A stretch of 64,000 bases of DNA. It comes from Saprospiraceae bacterium. Its GTDB lineage: Bacteria > Bacteroidota > Bacteroidia > Chitinophagales > Saprospiraceae. Below, in pieces: positions 23,575 to 34,500 of the stretch (positions are counted from its first letter, which is position 1; every line of letters begins with the position of its first letter). The stretch is taken from the NCBI GenBank assembly GCA_041392805.1, contig JAWKLJ010000002.1, positions 511,001-575,000 on the forward strand, read 5' to 3'. The notes beneath the pieces are model-generated. The model was not told where the DNA came from. It was given only the letters and a program-made list of their open reading frames with translations, and did no database searches. Position numbers and translations under genes: made by a program.

Positions 23575-25080
23575 TTATTGATACCCCGGGGTCTGTTCCA
23601 ATAAAGGATTTCGACCGATCATATCTGTGGTAATGGGCAATAAAAGTTTAAATTCATCACCAGGATTTAGAAAGCTTACATTGTCGATAACAAAACTATT
23701 ACCAGCTCTTCTAAGGTCCCACCATCTTTTACCTTCACCAATGAATTCCTTATAACGCTCATCTAAAATGGCATTGGTATTATCTGTTTGTGATTTATTG
23801 GCATAAGCATGTATGGTTTCATCATAATTGGCACCATAGGCTCTTTGTCTTATTAAGTTGATCTCACCTGAGGGGTCTTCACCCAAGAGGTTTTTAGCTT
23901 CCGCTAAAAGTAATAGGACATCTGCGTATCTGTAAACTGGCACATCATTTTCAAATATGCGTTCAGAACCAACTACTTGACCTAAAAACTTATTAAACAC
24001 AGAACCAAAATAGGCAGGCTCGGTATAAGTAGGATAACCAGCTCCTCCATTGTCATCAATATATAATCTAATAAAGGTAGCGGCTTTTCGACTATCATTA
24101 TTATCATCTAACAGCAATAAGGTTTTCTCTGATTGGCCATACCTGTTCGCCCCGGCGATAACAAAACTAGCCATTGATTCGCCCGAATCATTATAGGTGG
24201 GGTTGATCTCTAAAGCCCTGCCAGTTAGGCTATTGTATACATTAGAGGCCTCATCCCGTTTATATTGTATAGCAAAAATAAACTCTGTGTTGGTCTCCTT
24301 TTCAACACCCCATAAATCAGCAACGCTAGGTGCTAAACCTACGCCTAAAGATGCAATTTCTTGCAAAGCTGTTTTGGCTTCATTAAAATCGGCTGCACCC
24401 CCTCCGAGTAAATTTCCAGACCAGATATACACATCGCCTTTAAGCGCCAATGTGGCTGCTTTAGACCAATATATTTTGGCTCCCTGAAAAAAACTGCCAT
24501 CTGACCCAAAGGCACTTAGAGAGGCCGCCAGATCAGACTTGATTAGGCTCATTACTTCACTTTGTGTTGACCTTTCTTTGCTTAACGTCGAAGGGTCTAT
24601 CGTCGTTAAAGGCGCTGTAATGATAGGCACATCACCCCAAGTTTTTAGCAGGGTATAATAGTATAAGGCCCTCAAGCCATAGGCTTGGCCTAGCATATGA
24701 TTTTTATTGCCTTCATTAACAAAACTAACCTTTGGTACATTCTCCAAAAAATCGTTTATCCTGTGTATGTTGGTATAAATCCCTGCCCATCCACCAAAAG
24801 GAGCTGTTGATACCGTGATGTTAGACTCTATTAAGGAAACGTCAGCAGGCGATTCATAGGTTCGCCCACCCCAAATATCACTCCTCATTTCACCTAACAA
24901 CCAAAAATTACCCGCCTGCGACCTTAAGTTCGCATACATGCCTGTATGTGCGGTGATGGCTCCTTCTTCGGAATCCCAGAAACCAGATGCGGTCAATTCA
25001 CTGGGAGCCACTAAATTAAGTTCACTCTCACAGGAGCTAAAAATAAATACAGCTAAAAGGATATATATGTACGTCTTCAT
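23575..25080 (-). CDS. SusD/RagB-family glycan-binding lipoprotein (NanU-like)
   Basis: The 501-residue protein has a lipoprotein signal (MKTYIYILLAVFIFSSCES, lipobox Cys17) and the SusD fold: ASGFWDSEEGAITAHTGMYANL near the N-terminus, GLRALYYYTLLKTWGDVPI in the TPR core, and the C-terminal signature YRYADVLLLLAEAKNLLGE with RYKEFIGEGKRWWDLRRAG. It should cap the SusC channel encoded 30 bp upstream and bind sialic acid or sialo-oligosaccharides, as NanU does with NanO in Tannerella and Bacteroides (role inferred from context). Confidence 0.93.
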   Translation of the reverse strand: MKTYIYILLAVFIFSSCESELNLVAPSELTASGFWDSEEGAITAHTGMYANLRSQAGNFWLLGEMRSDIWGGRTYESPADVSLIESNITVSTAPFGGWAGIYTNIHRINDFLENVPKVSFVNEGNKNHMLGQAYGLRALYYYTLLKTWGDVPIITAPLTTIDPSTLSKERSTQSEVMSLIKSDLAASLSAFGSDGSFFQGAKIYWSKAATLALKGDVYIWSGNLLGGGAADFNEAKTALQEIASLGVGLAPSVADLWGVEKETNTEFIFAIQYKRDEASNVYNSLTGRALEINPTYNDSGESMASFVIAGANRYGQSEKTLLLLDDNNDSRKAATFIRLYIDDNGGAGYPTYTEPAYFGSVFNKFLGQVVGSERIFENDVPVYRYADVLLLLAEAKNLLGEDPSGEINLIRQRAYGANYDETIHAYANKSQTDNTNAILDERYKEFIGEGKRWWDLRRAGNSFVIDNVSFLNPGDEFKLLLPITTDMIGRNPLLEQTPGYQ

Positions 25081-25110
25081 TTTTTTAATTTTAATGTTCT
25101 CAGACCATTT

Positions 25111-28100
25111 TTAAAAGGTTAAGTTTCCGCCAACAGTTACCGTTTTAGGAAGTGGAAATGCGCCGAATTGTACTCCACCAAGTTCGGGAGTATCACCACT
25201 CATACTTTTGAAGTAATGCAAATTGCTGCCTGTCACATAAATGCTAAGGCGTTGAATCGCTTGCTTGAAATGTTTGGTAGGAACATCATAACTTAAGGAT
25301 ACTTCTCTGATGGCTAAATAGTCTCCTTTTTCCCAGAACTTGTCGTTTCCCTGCGTTTGCAAACTAGCGGTGGATTCACTACCTCTCCAAACATTTTTTG
25401 TTCCATTGACAAAAACGAAACGGGGCCAATCGGTATCCGTATTGGTTGGCGTCCAGGAATCTAAGACTTCTACTGGTTGATTGAGATTTCCTTGGGTTTG
25501 TGCGTATGATTTATTCCGGATATGGTTCCAAACTAAATGCCCCGTAGCAAAATCTGTTTTGACAAATAAGTTGAAGTTTTTATAGCTTAGACTCGTCATG
25601 ATGCCACCTATAAAATCGGGTGTCGTCCGTCCTATTACTTTTCTGTCTAGATCATTAATAATTCCATCATTATTCAGATCTACCCATTTCACATCTCCAG
25701 CCCAACGCTGATTGGCACTAAACCCTGGTACCAATTGATCCGTAATGGCATTATCGGCATCTGCTTCCTCCTGGTTAGCATAAATGCGGTCTTGGATATA
25801 AGCAACTACCAAATCGCTTCCTACTCGTTGGCCTTCTTGTAAGCCACCAACCCATTCTTCTTTACCCGTGGCCGGATTCCAAATAAGAGAACCACCTTGC
25901 CTGTTTAAATCATTATCATTATCAGGGAGCTTCGTTACATAGTTTCTATTAGTGGTAAAAGTGGCACCAACATTCCAGGTGAAATCTTTATTTCGAACAA
26001 TATCGCCATTCAGCTCCAACTCAAAACCTTTATTTCTAATGCTTCCATTATTCGTTAGAATACTGCTAAATCCTGTATAAAAAGGTAAGGTAAGATTGGC
26101 TAATTTATCTTTAATATCTCTGGAATACAGGTCGGTGATAAGGGTAAGTCTATCCTTAAAAAAGGAGACATCTAAACCAACATTAAAGGTTGTTGCCTTT
26201 TCCCATAATAGACCCAATGTAGGTAAAGTGGAGTTGGCATATCCTGTTTGGCCATTATATACGCCCTGGCTTCCATAAGCGCCATAGACACCATAATTAC
26301 TTAATACATCCTGGTTGCCGTTAACACCATAACTTATCCTTGGTTTTAGCTTGGAAATGGTCTTGCTGATAGCAGATGCCTGAAAGAATTCTTCCTTATG
26401 AAGATTATACCCAAAAGAAACACCTGGGAAAAAGTCGAATTTATTATTCCCTAGTCTGGACGAACCGTCATTTCTAAAGGTGAAACCGAATAAATATTTA
26501 TTGTCATAATCATATAGTAGCCTGCCAAAAGTAGAGGTAATCGCATAGGCTGTTTCAAAACTGGAAGGTATACCGTTAGCTTCTGCACCGGCATTCAAGG
26601 TTTCAATTAAATCTGTTGGCGAATTTCGGGTTCCTGCTGATGTTGTGAAAAAATTATCCTTAAAATATTCAGCACCAACCAATGCATTAAAATTATGCTT
26701 GCCAATTTCTTTGGTATAATTTAGGGTGGCAGTTAATTGATCTCTTAAGGTCCTTCCTAAACTGACGGCAGCCTCCCGCCCAGTAATCAAGGGGTTGGTC
26801 GTGGTACTACCTCTTCTATATGCTCTATTAAAACTTGTATTATGATTATTGATGGTAAAATGACTTGCATCTGCCGAAAAGGTTAGGTTGTCAAGAATGT
26901 TCCAATCTATGCCCACCGAAGCCGCCAGCCGTTGTTCTAAATTTCCTCTAACAAATTTATCTTGATAATACAAGGGGTTACCAAAACTTTGATTTTGCCC
27001 GGTGCTATATACATTGGATAGGGTGCCGTCAGGGTTATTATCATAAGTTCTTGCAGTAGCCGGCTGACCTTGAAATCGCCTAAATACGGTATTGTCATCG
27101 CCTAAAGGGCTTAAACTTAAGTTGGAATGGGTGTATAAGACGTTAGAGTTAACGCTTACCTTTTCGGTAACTTTGTAAGATCCACTAAACTTACCTGAAT
27201 AGCGTTTAAAACCAGATCCCAAAATTAAGCCATCATTATCTAAAAGGCCCAAACCTAAAAAATAAGACCCGTTTTCGTTGCCACCGTCAAAAGACAAATA
27301 GTGATCTTTGGTGTCGCTATGCTGATAGATACGATCAGCTACGGCTGCATTGTCGTAAAATAAAATCTCCTGGCTGGGATCTAAAATGTCCGATATGGAA
27401 CGCCAGCCCGGTTGATTCAATAAATATTGATTGGCAGGCGATAACAATTGCGTAGTAAAAGGAGAATTAGTGGTGTTATTGCCGGTTCCAGCAGCATTAG
27501 ACCCTGTTAAAAAGGCACCAAATTGATTGGGAAGATTTGTGGCCTCTCTATACCACGCTATACCTTGCCTGTTGTAGTTGATAAAATCCTCCACGCCTAC
27601 ATACTGTTGATCATTTCTCTCCTTATTGCTGCTATATTTAAATTTATAGTTGATAGCAGACTTTCCCACCTTACCCGTTTTAGTGGTGACCAAAATAACC
27701 CCATTGGCAGATCTTGCGCCATAGATAGCGGTAGCTGCGGCATCTTTTAACACCTCAATGGATTCAATATCGTCTGCATTCAAGGCATAAAATGAACTTG
27801 GAATACCATCTACCAAAATTAAAGGGGATCCTGTCCCATCAAAATTGGTGCCCCCCCGCAAAATAATTTGTGGCGTTGAGCCAGGTTGCCCTGTTGTGTT
27901 TGTCACCCTTAATCCTGCGATGGTCCCTTGCAATGCTGTTGCTGCATTGGACCGAGTGGAGGTTTCCAGGATTTGGGTATTCAGTTTCGATACGGAGGTG
28001 GTTAATTTTGCCCTGGATTGGCTGCCATAACCTGTTACAACAACCTCATCTAGCGTAGCTGCATTTTCAACAAGCGCAATATCTACAGTAGATAAGCTGG

Positions 28101-28368
28101 AAATGGTTATTTCTTGCGAATTGAATCCCAAATAGCTAAATACCAAAACATCTCCAGTATTTGCATCAATAGTGTAGCTTCCATCTATATCGGTTATGGT
28201 ACCTGTTGAAGTTCCCTTGATGGCGATACTCGCTCCCGGCAATGGAAGATTATCACTAGCAGAAACAACCGTCCCTGTGATGGTTTTGTCCTGTGCATAA
28301 CTTGTTAGCGGCAGGCTCAAAAGCAAAACCAATATCGAATAAATGATATTTAAGTTCTTTTTTTTCAT
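25111..28368 (-). CDS. SusC/RagA-family TonB-dependent transporter (NanO-like)
   Basis: The 1085-residue protein has a signal peptide (ending LTSYAQ), a carboxypeptidase-regulatory-like domain (TITGTVVSASDNLPLPGASI, residues about 30-105), a TonB-box/plug start TLDEVVVTGYGSQSRAKL, plug motif VLKDAAATAIYGARSANGVILVTTK, and a large beta-barrel ending in VTVGGNLTF. It should import sialic acid across the outer membrane with the SusD partner. An operator and -7-like box directly precede it. It is the outer-membrane step of a pathway completed by the kelch-symporter fusion at the inner membrane. Confidence 0.95.
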   Translation of the reverse strand: MKKKNLNIIYSILVLLLSLPLTSYAQDKTITGTVVSASDNLPLPGASIAIKGTSTGTITDIDGSYTIDANTGDVLVFSYLGFNSQEITISSLSTVDIALVENAATLDEVVVTGYGSQSRAKLTTSVSKLNTQILETSTRSNAATALQGTIAGLRVTNTTGQPGSTPQIILRGGTNFDGTGSPLILVDGIPSSFYALNADDIESIEVLKDAAATAIYGARSANGVILVTTKTGKVGKSAINYKFKYSSNKERNDQQYVGVEDFINYNRQGIAWYREATNLPNQFGAFLTGSNAAGTGNNTTNSPFTTQLLSPANQYLLNQPGWRSISDILDPSQEILFYDNAAVADRIYQHSDTKDHYLSFDGGNENGSYFLGLGLLDNDGLILGSGFKRYSGKFSGSYKVTEKVSVNSNVLYTHSNLSLSPLGDDNTVFRRFQGQPATARTYDNNPDGTLSNVYSTGQNQSFGNPLYYQDKFVRGNLEQRLAASVGIDWNILDNLTFSADASHFTINNHNTSFNRAYRRGSTTTNPLITGREAAVSLGRTLRDQLTATLNYTKEIGKHNFNALVGAEYFKDNFFTTSAGTRNSPTDLIETLNAGAEANGIPSSFETAYAITSTFGRLLYDYDNKYLFGFTFRNDGSSRLGNNKFDFFPGVSFGYNLHKEEFFQASAISKTISKLKPRISYGVNGNQDVLSNYGVYGAYGSQGVYNGQTGYANSTLPTLGLLWEKATTFNVGLDVSFFKDRLTLITDLYSRDIKDKLANLTLPFYTGFSSILTNNGSIRNKGFELELNGDIVRNKDFTWNVGATFTTNRNYVTKLPDNDNDLNRQGGSLIWNPATGKEEWVGGLQEGQRVGSDLVVAYIQDRIYANQEEADADNAITDQLVPGFSANQRWAGDVKWVDLNNDGIINDLDRKVIGRTTPDFIGGIMTSLSYKNFNLFVKTDFATGHLVWNHIRNKSYAQTQGNLNQPVEVLDSWTPTNTDTDWPRFVFVNGTKNVWRGSESTASLQTQGNDKFWEKGDYLAIREVSLSYDVPTKHFKQAIQRLSIYVTGSNLHYFKSMSGDTPELGGVQFGAFPLPKTVTVGGNLTF

Positions 28369-28404
28369 ATTAAAGGTGGTTAAGTTAAACTAGTATATTT
28401 TGTC

Positions 28405-28419
28405 TTATGTATAACATAA
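28405..28419. promoter_or_regulatory. Operator 2 of the sialic-acid regulon, upstream of susC
   Basis: TTATGT-ATA-ACATAA is a perfect 6-bp inverted repeat with a 3-bp spacer. Read on the minus strand, the sequence TAATATTG (28429-28422) then T and ATTATGT-N3-ACATAA aligns with TATATTTG, T and the same palindrome at operator 1. Promoter and operator therefore have the same geometry at both transcripts. It lies 37 bases upstream of the susC ATG. Confidence 0.75.
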
Positions 28420-28720
28420 TACAATATTATCATAATAATTGCTACAATCCAAAATATTTTTAGGAATTTTCAGCTTCTGCTAAAAATGGCCAACAATTAG
28501 AGTAGGGGTGAGGACATGAGGAAGAGCAGCGTAAAAGACACGGTTAAAATGCGTAGCTATTTATTTGAGGGGTGGGCATAAATAAACACTAGCATTCCCA
28601 AAGGGAACAAATATAAATTAACGTGAGCCAGGCGGATATCGGTGACGGTCTGGTAAGCAGGTACCTGCAATGGCGGTGGGTGCTGATAATGGCTGGTGTG
28701 AAAAAACTTATGACACAACC

Positions 28721-28890
28721 CTAAGAGCATGTTTGGAGGTCACCCTTTGGGCTAAAAATCATCTCTTTTTCGCTGATACTTCGTTGCTTTTTTCGTCCGT
28801 ACCTAAGGGTATGCACTTCAAAAAGCGCCTTGTCTCATCAAAAAATTGACGCTTTTTATCTCCAAAAGCGACCTCCAAACATGCTCTAAG
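28721..28890. repeat. 170-bp element with 17-bp inverted ends (MITE-like)
   Basis: AGAGCATGTTTGGAGGT (28724-28740) is the exact inverse of ACCTCCAAACATGCTCT (28871-28887), and both ends are flanked by CTAAG, a possible 5-bp target duplication. No open frame inside is convincing. The arm recurs at 23432-23449 and a fragment, ATGTTTGGAGGTC, at about 43925-43937. The rest of the 588-bp gap 28381-28968 holds operator 2 and otherwise nothing I can identify. Confidence 0.65.
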
Positions 28891-28968
28891 GAGTTAAAAG
28901 CAAAGGAGTTGAGTCGTCTTTTTTACACCCAACCCCTTTACTCCTAAAAATGGAAAGTTCAGCTGTTT

Positions 28969-30435
28969 TTATATCTTCCAACCTTCTCTATAAGTCCTTC
29001 CAACAAATTGGTTGGCTTCTTCGAGATTGGTAATTCGCATGTTTTCTCCATCCCATAGCAATTTCTTGCGGGCGAAGAACTCCATTTTTCCTTTTTCATT
29101 TTCCTTTTGCAGCATGTAACTGCGAATGGCCAGGTTACCCATCAAGACGGTTTCCGTCATGGGGCCAGCGTAGTCGAAAGAGGAAGTCAAGCCCTTGTGT
29201 TCTTTACTATTGAAGCCCGCTTTGCATGCATCTACCCATTTGCGGTGATGGCCGTATTCTGGTTCTTCGTCTTCTTCTACTTCTGGCCCAAATTCAGTGG
29301 TGCCGTCATTCAGGTAAAGTTTAGGCATCAAAGGCGAACTGTCGTTGATATTGGTGGAGATGAGTCCCTTTTCACCGATGATTAACACGCCGTTTTGGCT
29401 ATCCTTTCCTCCGATGTCATGGTCAGCAGGGATGATCTCTGGGTGGGAAGGCCGGATGCCGCCATCGCTCCAGGTCATCTCGATAGGCGATTTGCTTTTA
29501 TCGGTTGCACCAAAATGCAAGGTGATAAAGGAAGAAGCCGGACAACCCTCTGGGTGGTAATCGGGGCTCCACATTTTGGTATAAACAGCCCCTACACTAC
29601 ATTCTGCATCAGTGGGATATTTCAGGCCTAAGGTTCTGAAGGGGATGTCGATGAGGTGACAGCCTACATCGCCCAATGCTCCCGTACCATAGTCCCACCA
29701 TCCTCGCCAATTGAATGGATGCAAATTGGGTGTATAGGGCATATATTTAGCAGGCCCTAGCCACAAATCCCAGTTTAAAGCCTCCGGTTTTTGACTTTCA
29801 TCCGCTGCTGGCATAGCAAAACCTTGTGGCCAGACAGGTCGATTAGTCCATACTTGTACTTTGGATATTTTGCCAAGCACTCCCGAATCTACCCATTTCT
29901 GCACCATTCCTAAAAGTGGATTGGATCCGCCTTGATTACCCATTTGGCTAACAATCTTGTTTTTTCTTGCCATTTCGGTTAGCAATCGGGCTTCCCGAAT
30001 ATTGTGGGTCATCGGTTTTTGGACATAAACATGCTTTCCTCTTTCCATGGCATAAACGGCCGCAGGGCCGTGTACATGGTCAGGCGTGGAAATGGTCACT
30101 GCATCAATGTCTTTTTCTTTGTCCAGCATTTCCCTGAAATCCGCATACAATTTTGCATTAGGAAAGGACTCGACGGAAGCTTTTGCAGACCCTGAGAAAT
30201 CAACATCACAAAGGGCAACCACTCTTTCGCGGCCATTGACGGAGGCATTGCGAATATCGCTTCTTCCTTTACCGCCCGCCCCAATGGCGGCTAAATTTAA
30301 TTGATCACTTGGGGCCGTAAAGCCAACTCCACCAAGAACATGTCGCGGCACAATAAAAATAGAAGAGGCCAGCGCCCCTTGCTTAATGAATGTCCTGCGA
30401 GACTTACTTGGTTGTTCTGTTTTTCGTTTTTTCAT
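28969..30435 (-). CDS. Gfo/Idh/MocA-family oxidoreductase with Tat signal
   Basis: The ATG at 30435 is preferred to an in-frame TTG nine codons upstream because it places a twin-arginine signal (SRRTFIKQGALASSIF) at a normal distance from the N-terminus. The Rossmann domain begins LNLAAIGAGGKGRSD, and VYVQKPMTHNIREARLLTE replaces the usual EKP string. The C-terminal part has GALGDVGCHLIDIPF. It is about 488 residues. It probably oxidises or epimerises a sugar in the periplasm using a co-exported NAD(P) cofactor, as other Tat-dependent members do; the substrate is unknown. Its neighbour at 30580 is divergent and also Tat-exported, suggesting one pathway. Confidence 0.88.
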   Translation of the reverse strand: MKKRKTEQPSKSRRTFIKQGALASSIFIVPRHVLGGVGFTAPSDQLNLAAIGAGGKGRSDIRNASVNGRERVVALCDVDFSGSAKASVESFPNAKLYADFREMLDKEKDIDAVTISTPDHVHGPAAVYAMERGKHVYVQKPMTHNIREARLLTEMARKNKIVSQMGNQGGSNPLLGMVQKWVDSGVLGKISKVQVWTNRPVWPQGFAMPAADESQKPEALNWDLWLGPAKYMPYTPNLHPFNWRGWWDYGTGALGDVGCHLIDIPFRTLGLKYPTDAECSVGAVYTKMWSPDYHPEGCPASSFITLHFGATDKSKSPIEMTWSDGGIRPSHPEIIPADHDIGGKDSQNGVLIIGEKGLISTNINDSSPLMPKLYLNDGTTEFGPEVEEDEEPEYGHHRKWVDACKAGFNSKEHKGLTSSFDYAGPMTETVLMGNLAIRSYMLQKENEKGKMEFFARKKLLWDGENMRITNLEEANQFVGRTYREGWKI

Positions 30436-30579
30436 TTTAATCACTGTTTTATTACCTACCAAAGTTAGTGAAAATAAAAAGAATTTGGATGGAGGAAGAT
30501 ATAAGTAACTTGTAAACTAGACCCAATAAAAATAGAAATAATAAAAATGGAAAGCTATTTTTGAAAAAATACCAACAAA

Positions 30580-31506
30580 ATGAAAAGAAGAACCTTCGTA
30601 AAATCAAGCTTAGCCGCTTCAGCTGCTATACCTGCTAGCCTATCCTCATTGGAAGGCAAATCCTTCTCCGATGCACAGCCAGCGCCAAAGTTCGCCATGA
30701 AATTTGCGCCACACACTGGGATGTTCAAGGAACATGCCGGGGATGATCCGCTGGATGAAATCCAGTTCATGTCCGACCAGGGTTTTACGGCTTTTGAAGA
30801 CAATTACCTGAAAAGGCGAGAACCCGCCATGCAGGCCAAGATTGGCGAAAAACTAGCCAAACTCAACATGGAAATGGGCGTTTTTGTAGGCGGTAGGGTG
30901 GAAGGGAAGGAACCAACCCTGGTGATGAAGGATGAAGCCATCAGAGCGGAGTTTTTGAAGGGTATTGAAGAATCTGTTGAAGCGGCCAAAAGATCCAATG
31001 CGACCTGGATGACCGTTTTGCCGGGGAGCCTGGACCTCCGGCAGGAAATAGGTTACCAGACGGTCAATGTCATAGAAGTCCTAAAACGCGCCTCGGATAT
31101 TCTGGCCCCGCATAACCTGGTGATGGTGCTGGAACCCTTGAATTTTTTCAACCACCCTGGCCTGTTTTTAACCAAAATCTCCCAGTCCTACATGATTTGT
31201 AAGGCCGTCGATAGCCCCGCCTGCAAAACCCTTTTCGATATTTATCACCAACAAATACAAGAGGGCAATCTGATTCCTAACATGGAGGCTGCCTGGGAAG
31301 AAATCGGCTATTTCCAGATCGGCGATAACCCTGGCCGAAGAGAACCGACGACCGGAGAAATCAATTACAAAAACATCTTCAAATACATCCACGAAAAAGG
31401 TTATCAAGGTATCTTGGGCATGGAACACAAAAACTTTTCCGAGGGTAAAGAAGGGGAATTGGCCGTGATTAAGGCTTATCGGGAGGTAGATTATGTAGGG
31501 AAATAG
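30580..31506 (+). CDS. Sugar isomerase/epimerase-like TIM barrel (hydroxypyruvate isomerase type), Tat signal
   Basis: The 308-residue protein starts MKRRTFVKSSLAASAAIPASL, a twin-arginine leader. The body is an AP-endonuclease-2-like TIM barrel: FAPHTGMFKEHAGDD, LVMVLEPLNFFNHPG (metal-binding Glu), KTLFDIYHQQIQEGNL (metal-binding Asp and His) and ILGMEHKNFSEG near the end. This pattern matches the hydroxypyruvate isomerase branch. The true substrate is uncertain; pairing with the divergent oxidoreductase suggests a role in oxidised-sugar catabolism in the periplasm (inference). Confidence 0.82.
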   Translation: MKRRTFVKSSLAASAAIPASLSSLEGKSFSDAQPAPKFAMKFAPHTGMFKEHAGDDPLDEIQFMSDQGFTAFEDNYLKRREPAMQAKIGEKLAKLNMEMGVFVGGRVEGKEPTLVMKDEAIRAEFLKGIEESVEAAKRSNATWMTVLPGSLDLRQEIGYQTVNVIEVLKRASDILAPHNLVMVLEPLNFFNHPGLFLTKISQSYMICKAVDSPACKTLFDIYHQQIQEGNLIPNMEAAWEEIGYFQIGDNPGRREPTTGEINYKNIFKYIHEKGYQGILGMEHKNFSEGKEGELAVIKAYREVDYVGK

Positions 31507-31571
31507 GCCCTTGCGTGCCAAACGATTGCAGCAGTTTAACCAAGTGTTTAAACAACTTCACAACGAATAAA

Positions 31572-34500
31572 ATGCACAGGTTACTCTTTTTAATGTTGGT
31601 TCTCCAAGCTTACCTGGCAATTGGGCAAGTGCCCACCTTGGTGGTTCCAAGAGGACATGTCAATCCGATTACGATACTGGCCACTTCACCTGATGGGAAA
31701 TATGTGTTGTCTGGAGACGATAGTGGATTGATCAACCTCTGGCTCCTGAATTCGGGCGAAAACATTTTTACACAGCAATATGCAGGCTTAAGTGATTTGA
31801 CCTTTACGGCGGATTCCAAGAAGTTTATGGCTGTTGGTGCGGGGAAGGCCACCATCTGGGATTTATTTAGCAGGGATACGCTTCAGCAGGTGAAAGGGAC
31901 GGATTACCATACCTGGTTTCAAACCGCTGCACTATCCGCCACGGAAACGGAGCTCTTTGCGTTTACCAACAACTTCCTCAACGTTTGGTCCCTGGAAAGT
32001 GGCACCGTCATTGATTCCTTGGAACTGCCTACCTACGATAAAGGGATTTTCAATACCGAAAAGAATTATGGGCTGACCAATTATTCTCGTGAATACGATA
32101 ATGATTCCCTGCTTTTAGTGAATAGCCTAACGGGAGAAACGCTCCAGCTCATCTCCTTCGCTGACGAAAATGAATTTCGTATCTATCCAAAGGCTTTTTC
32201 AAAGGATGGCCAGCGGATATTGATCGAAAAACAAGCAGATAGTGGATCGGAATTACTGGTTTGGTCTATTGGGGCCGGACAATTCATCGATACCCTGTCA
32301 CTGAAGGGAGATAACCCCTTTACCCCAAAGCAGTTTGTGGCTTTTTCTCCCACAGGGGAACAGGTGTTGCTGGAAACCGCTGGTGAATTTATCAATGTCA
32401 CGACAGGCGACATGATAACCCTTAAGGATTTTGGATCCGGGACCATGGAATTATGGGATCTTCCCACCGGAAAGCAAGTGGCCACCTTTGAAGGGCCTCC
32501 TTCCGGCGTTTTGACTGCTGTGTTTTCAGCCGATGGGCAAAAGGTTATAGCGGGTAGTAGAGATGCCGCCGTGAGAATTTGGGAGACGGCCTCAGGGAAA
32601 TTGTTACATGTGCTGGATAGTCGCAACCTCCAAAGCATGGTGAAAGGTGACTTTTTTGCCGCCGATAAACGATTGTTTACCCTATCCGAAGACCGGGCGG
32701 TTCGAATCTGGGATTTGAATAGTGGCGCCATACAATCTACTTTTAAAGCACCGGCCGATTGGGTGTATCGGGCTCAATTTTCTCCTGACAAATCGATGTT
32801 TTTAAGTGTAGAGGGTGCTATTATTCATTTGTGGGACACGCATTCGTGGACAATTAAGCGGTCCTTCAAGGGGCATTCAGGAGGTATCAGGACCCTCGTC
32901 CTTTCTCCCGACAAACGTCGAATGGTGAGTATAAGCTCAGATAATGAATTATTCATGTGGGAGGTCGACTCAGGAAAGGTGGTTTTTAAATTTGAGGGAG
33001 AAGATGTTTTTGACGGTATTTACAGCTGCAATCCACTCTTTTCAAAAGAAAGCGACATTTTATTTTTGACGGATATAAATGGCGAAACACAGCTGCGATC
33101 TGTGAAGAATGGAAAATTGATAAAAAATATTCCTGGTACGATTTTGCCCCAAAGGGAAGTGGTAAAGACCCTTGTCAGTGCAGGAGATACGCTGATATCA
33201 ATTCAATATGAAAAAATTCCTTACATGGAGCACCTAAGACCTTTACTAAGACATACGCTCCTCGATAACAGTGGACGTTATTTTAGCCGGTTTTATAGTA
33301 TGGAGGAGATGCATACAGGGGCCGCTGCCACTTGTCTGAGTATATGGGACCTGGAGGAAAATAAAGCCATACCCTCTTCCGATACTTGTTTTAGTAGCAT
33401 TGGCTACCAACCGTTTTCCATTCTTTCAGAAAAGGCATTTTCAGGTGAACCGACGGATAATAGTCATGATATACCTATTTATGAAGTTTTAGATAATGAG
33501 CTGAGGCTCAGCTGGAAACTGAATGGACACCAGGAAGGACTGAATGCTTTGCATAGTGCGGAAAATGAGCGTTTTTTGGTGAGTACTAGTAACGACAAGA
33601 TGACAAAGTTATGGGATATCGGGTTGGGGCAGGATAGGGGAGAGCGAGAAACAGCCCAACATACCGCTTTTGCTACCCTGTTTCATATCGATGCTACGGA
33701 TTGGGTGGTGACTAGCCCGATCGGACTCTTTGATGCCTCTCCGGGGGCCATGGAACAGTTGTATTATGTGCTTCCCTATGATAAGGAATGGGAAGTCATT
33801 GATCTGGCGCAACTCAAGGCGCGTTATTACGAGCCTGGCCTTCTCCCCAAGCTACTCGGTTACGCCAATGAGCGCCTTCGGCCCGTTGGCACTTTCGATA
33901 CCGTCCAACTCTACCCCAAGGTAGTCGACCCCATCATACAACATGATACGCTCTTTTTAAAACTAAAGGAGCGCAACGGCGGCATTGGGAAAGTCAGTAT
34001 TTTTATCAATGGCAAAGAGGTGGAGGAAGAAATCAACCCGTTACCTCGTGGGAATAATGCCAAAAGAGACAGCATCATCCAATATGATCTGCGACCACAC
34101 CAAAATTACCTGTTCAAACATCCTGACAGCATCAATATCATCAGCATCCTTGCCTATAACGAAGAAGGCTGGCTGAAGAGTAGCGCCATTGATTTACAAT
34201 ACCAAACCACCTTAGCCCAAAGTAAAGGCTCGGGAAACAGCACCACAGAATGGAACGGTTCGCTCGATCCCAAACTCTATGTGATCTCCATTGGCACTTC
34301 CAATTACACGGGTACCCAACTGGATTTGCAATACGCCGATCAGGATGCCACCATGATGGCCCACGCCCTACAATTGGTAGGAACGGCGCTATTCACCAAT
34401 GGTGATAGCCTGGAAGTACATTGTTTGTCAACGGCCATGGCTGAGGCCAACGGATTGGAAGGCACTAGCATTCATTGGCAATTTGCCGAAAAAGAGAACA

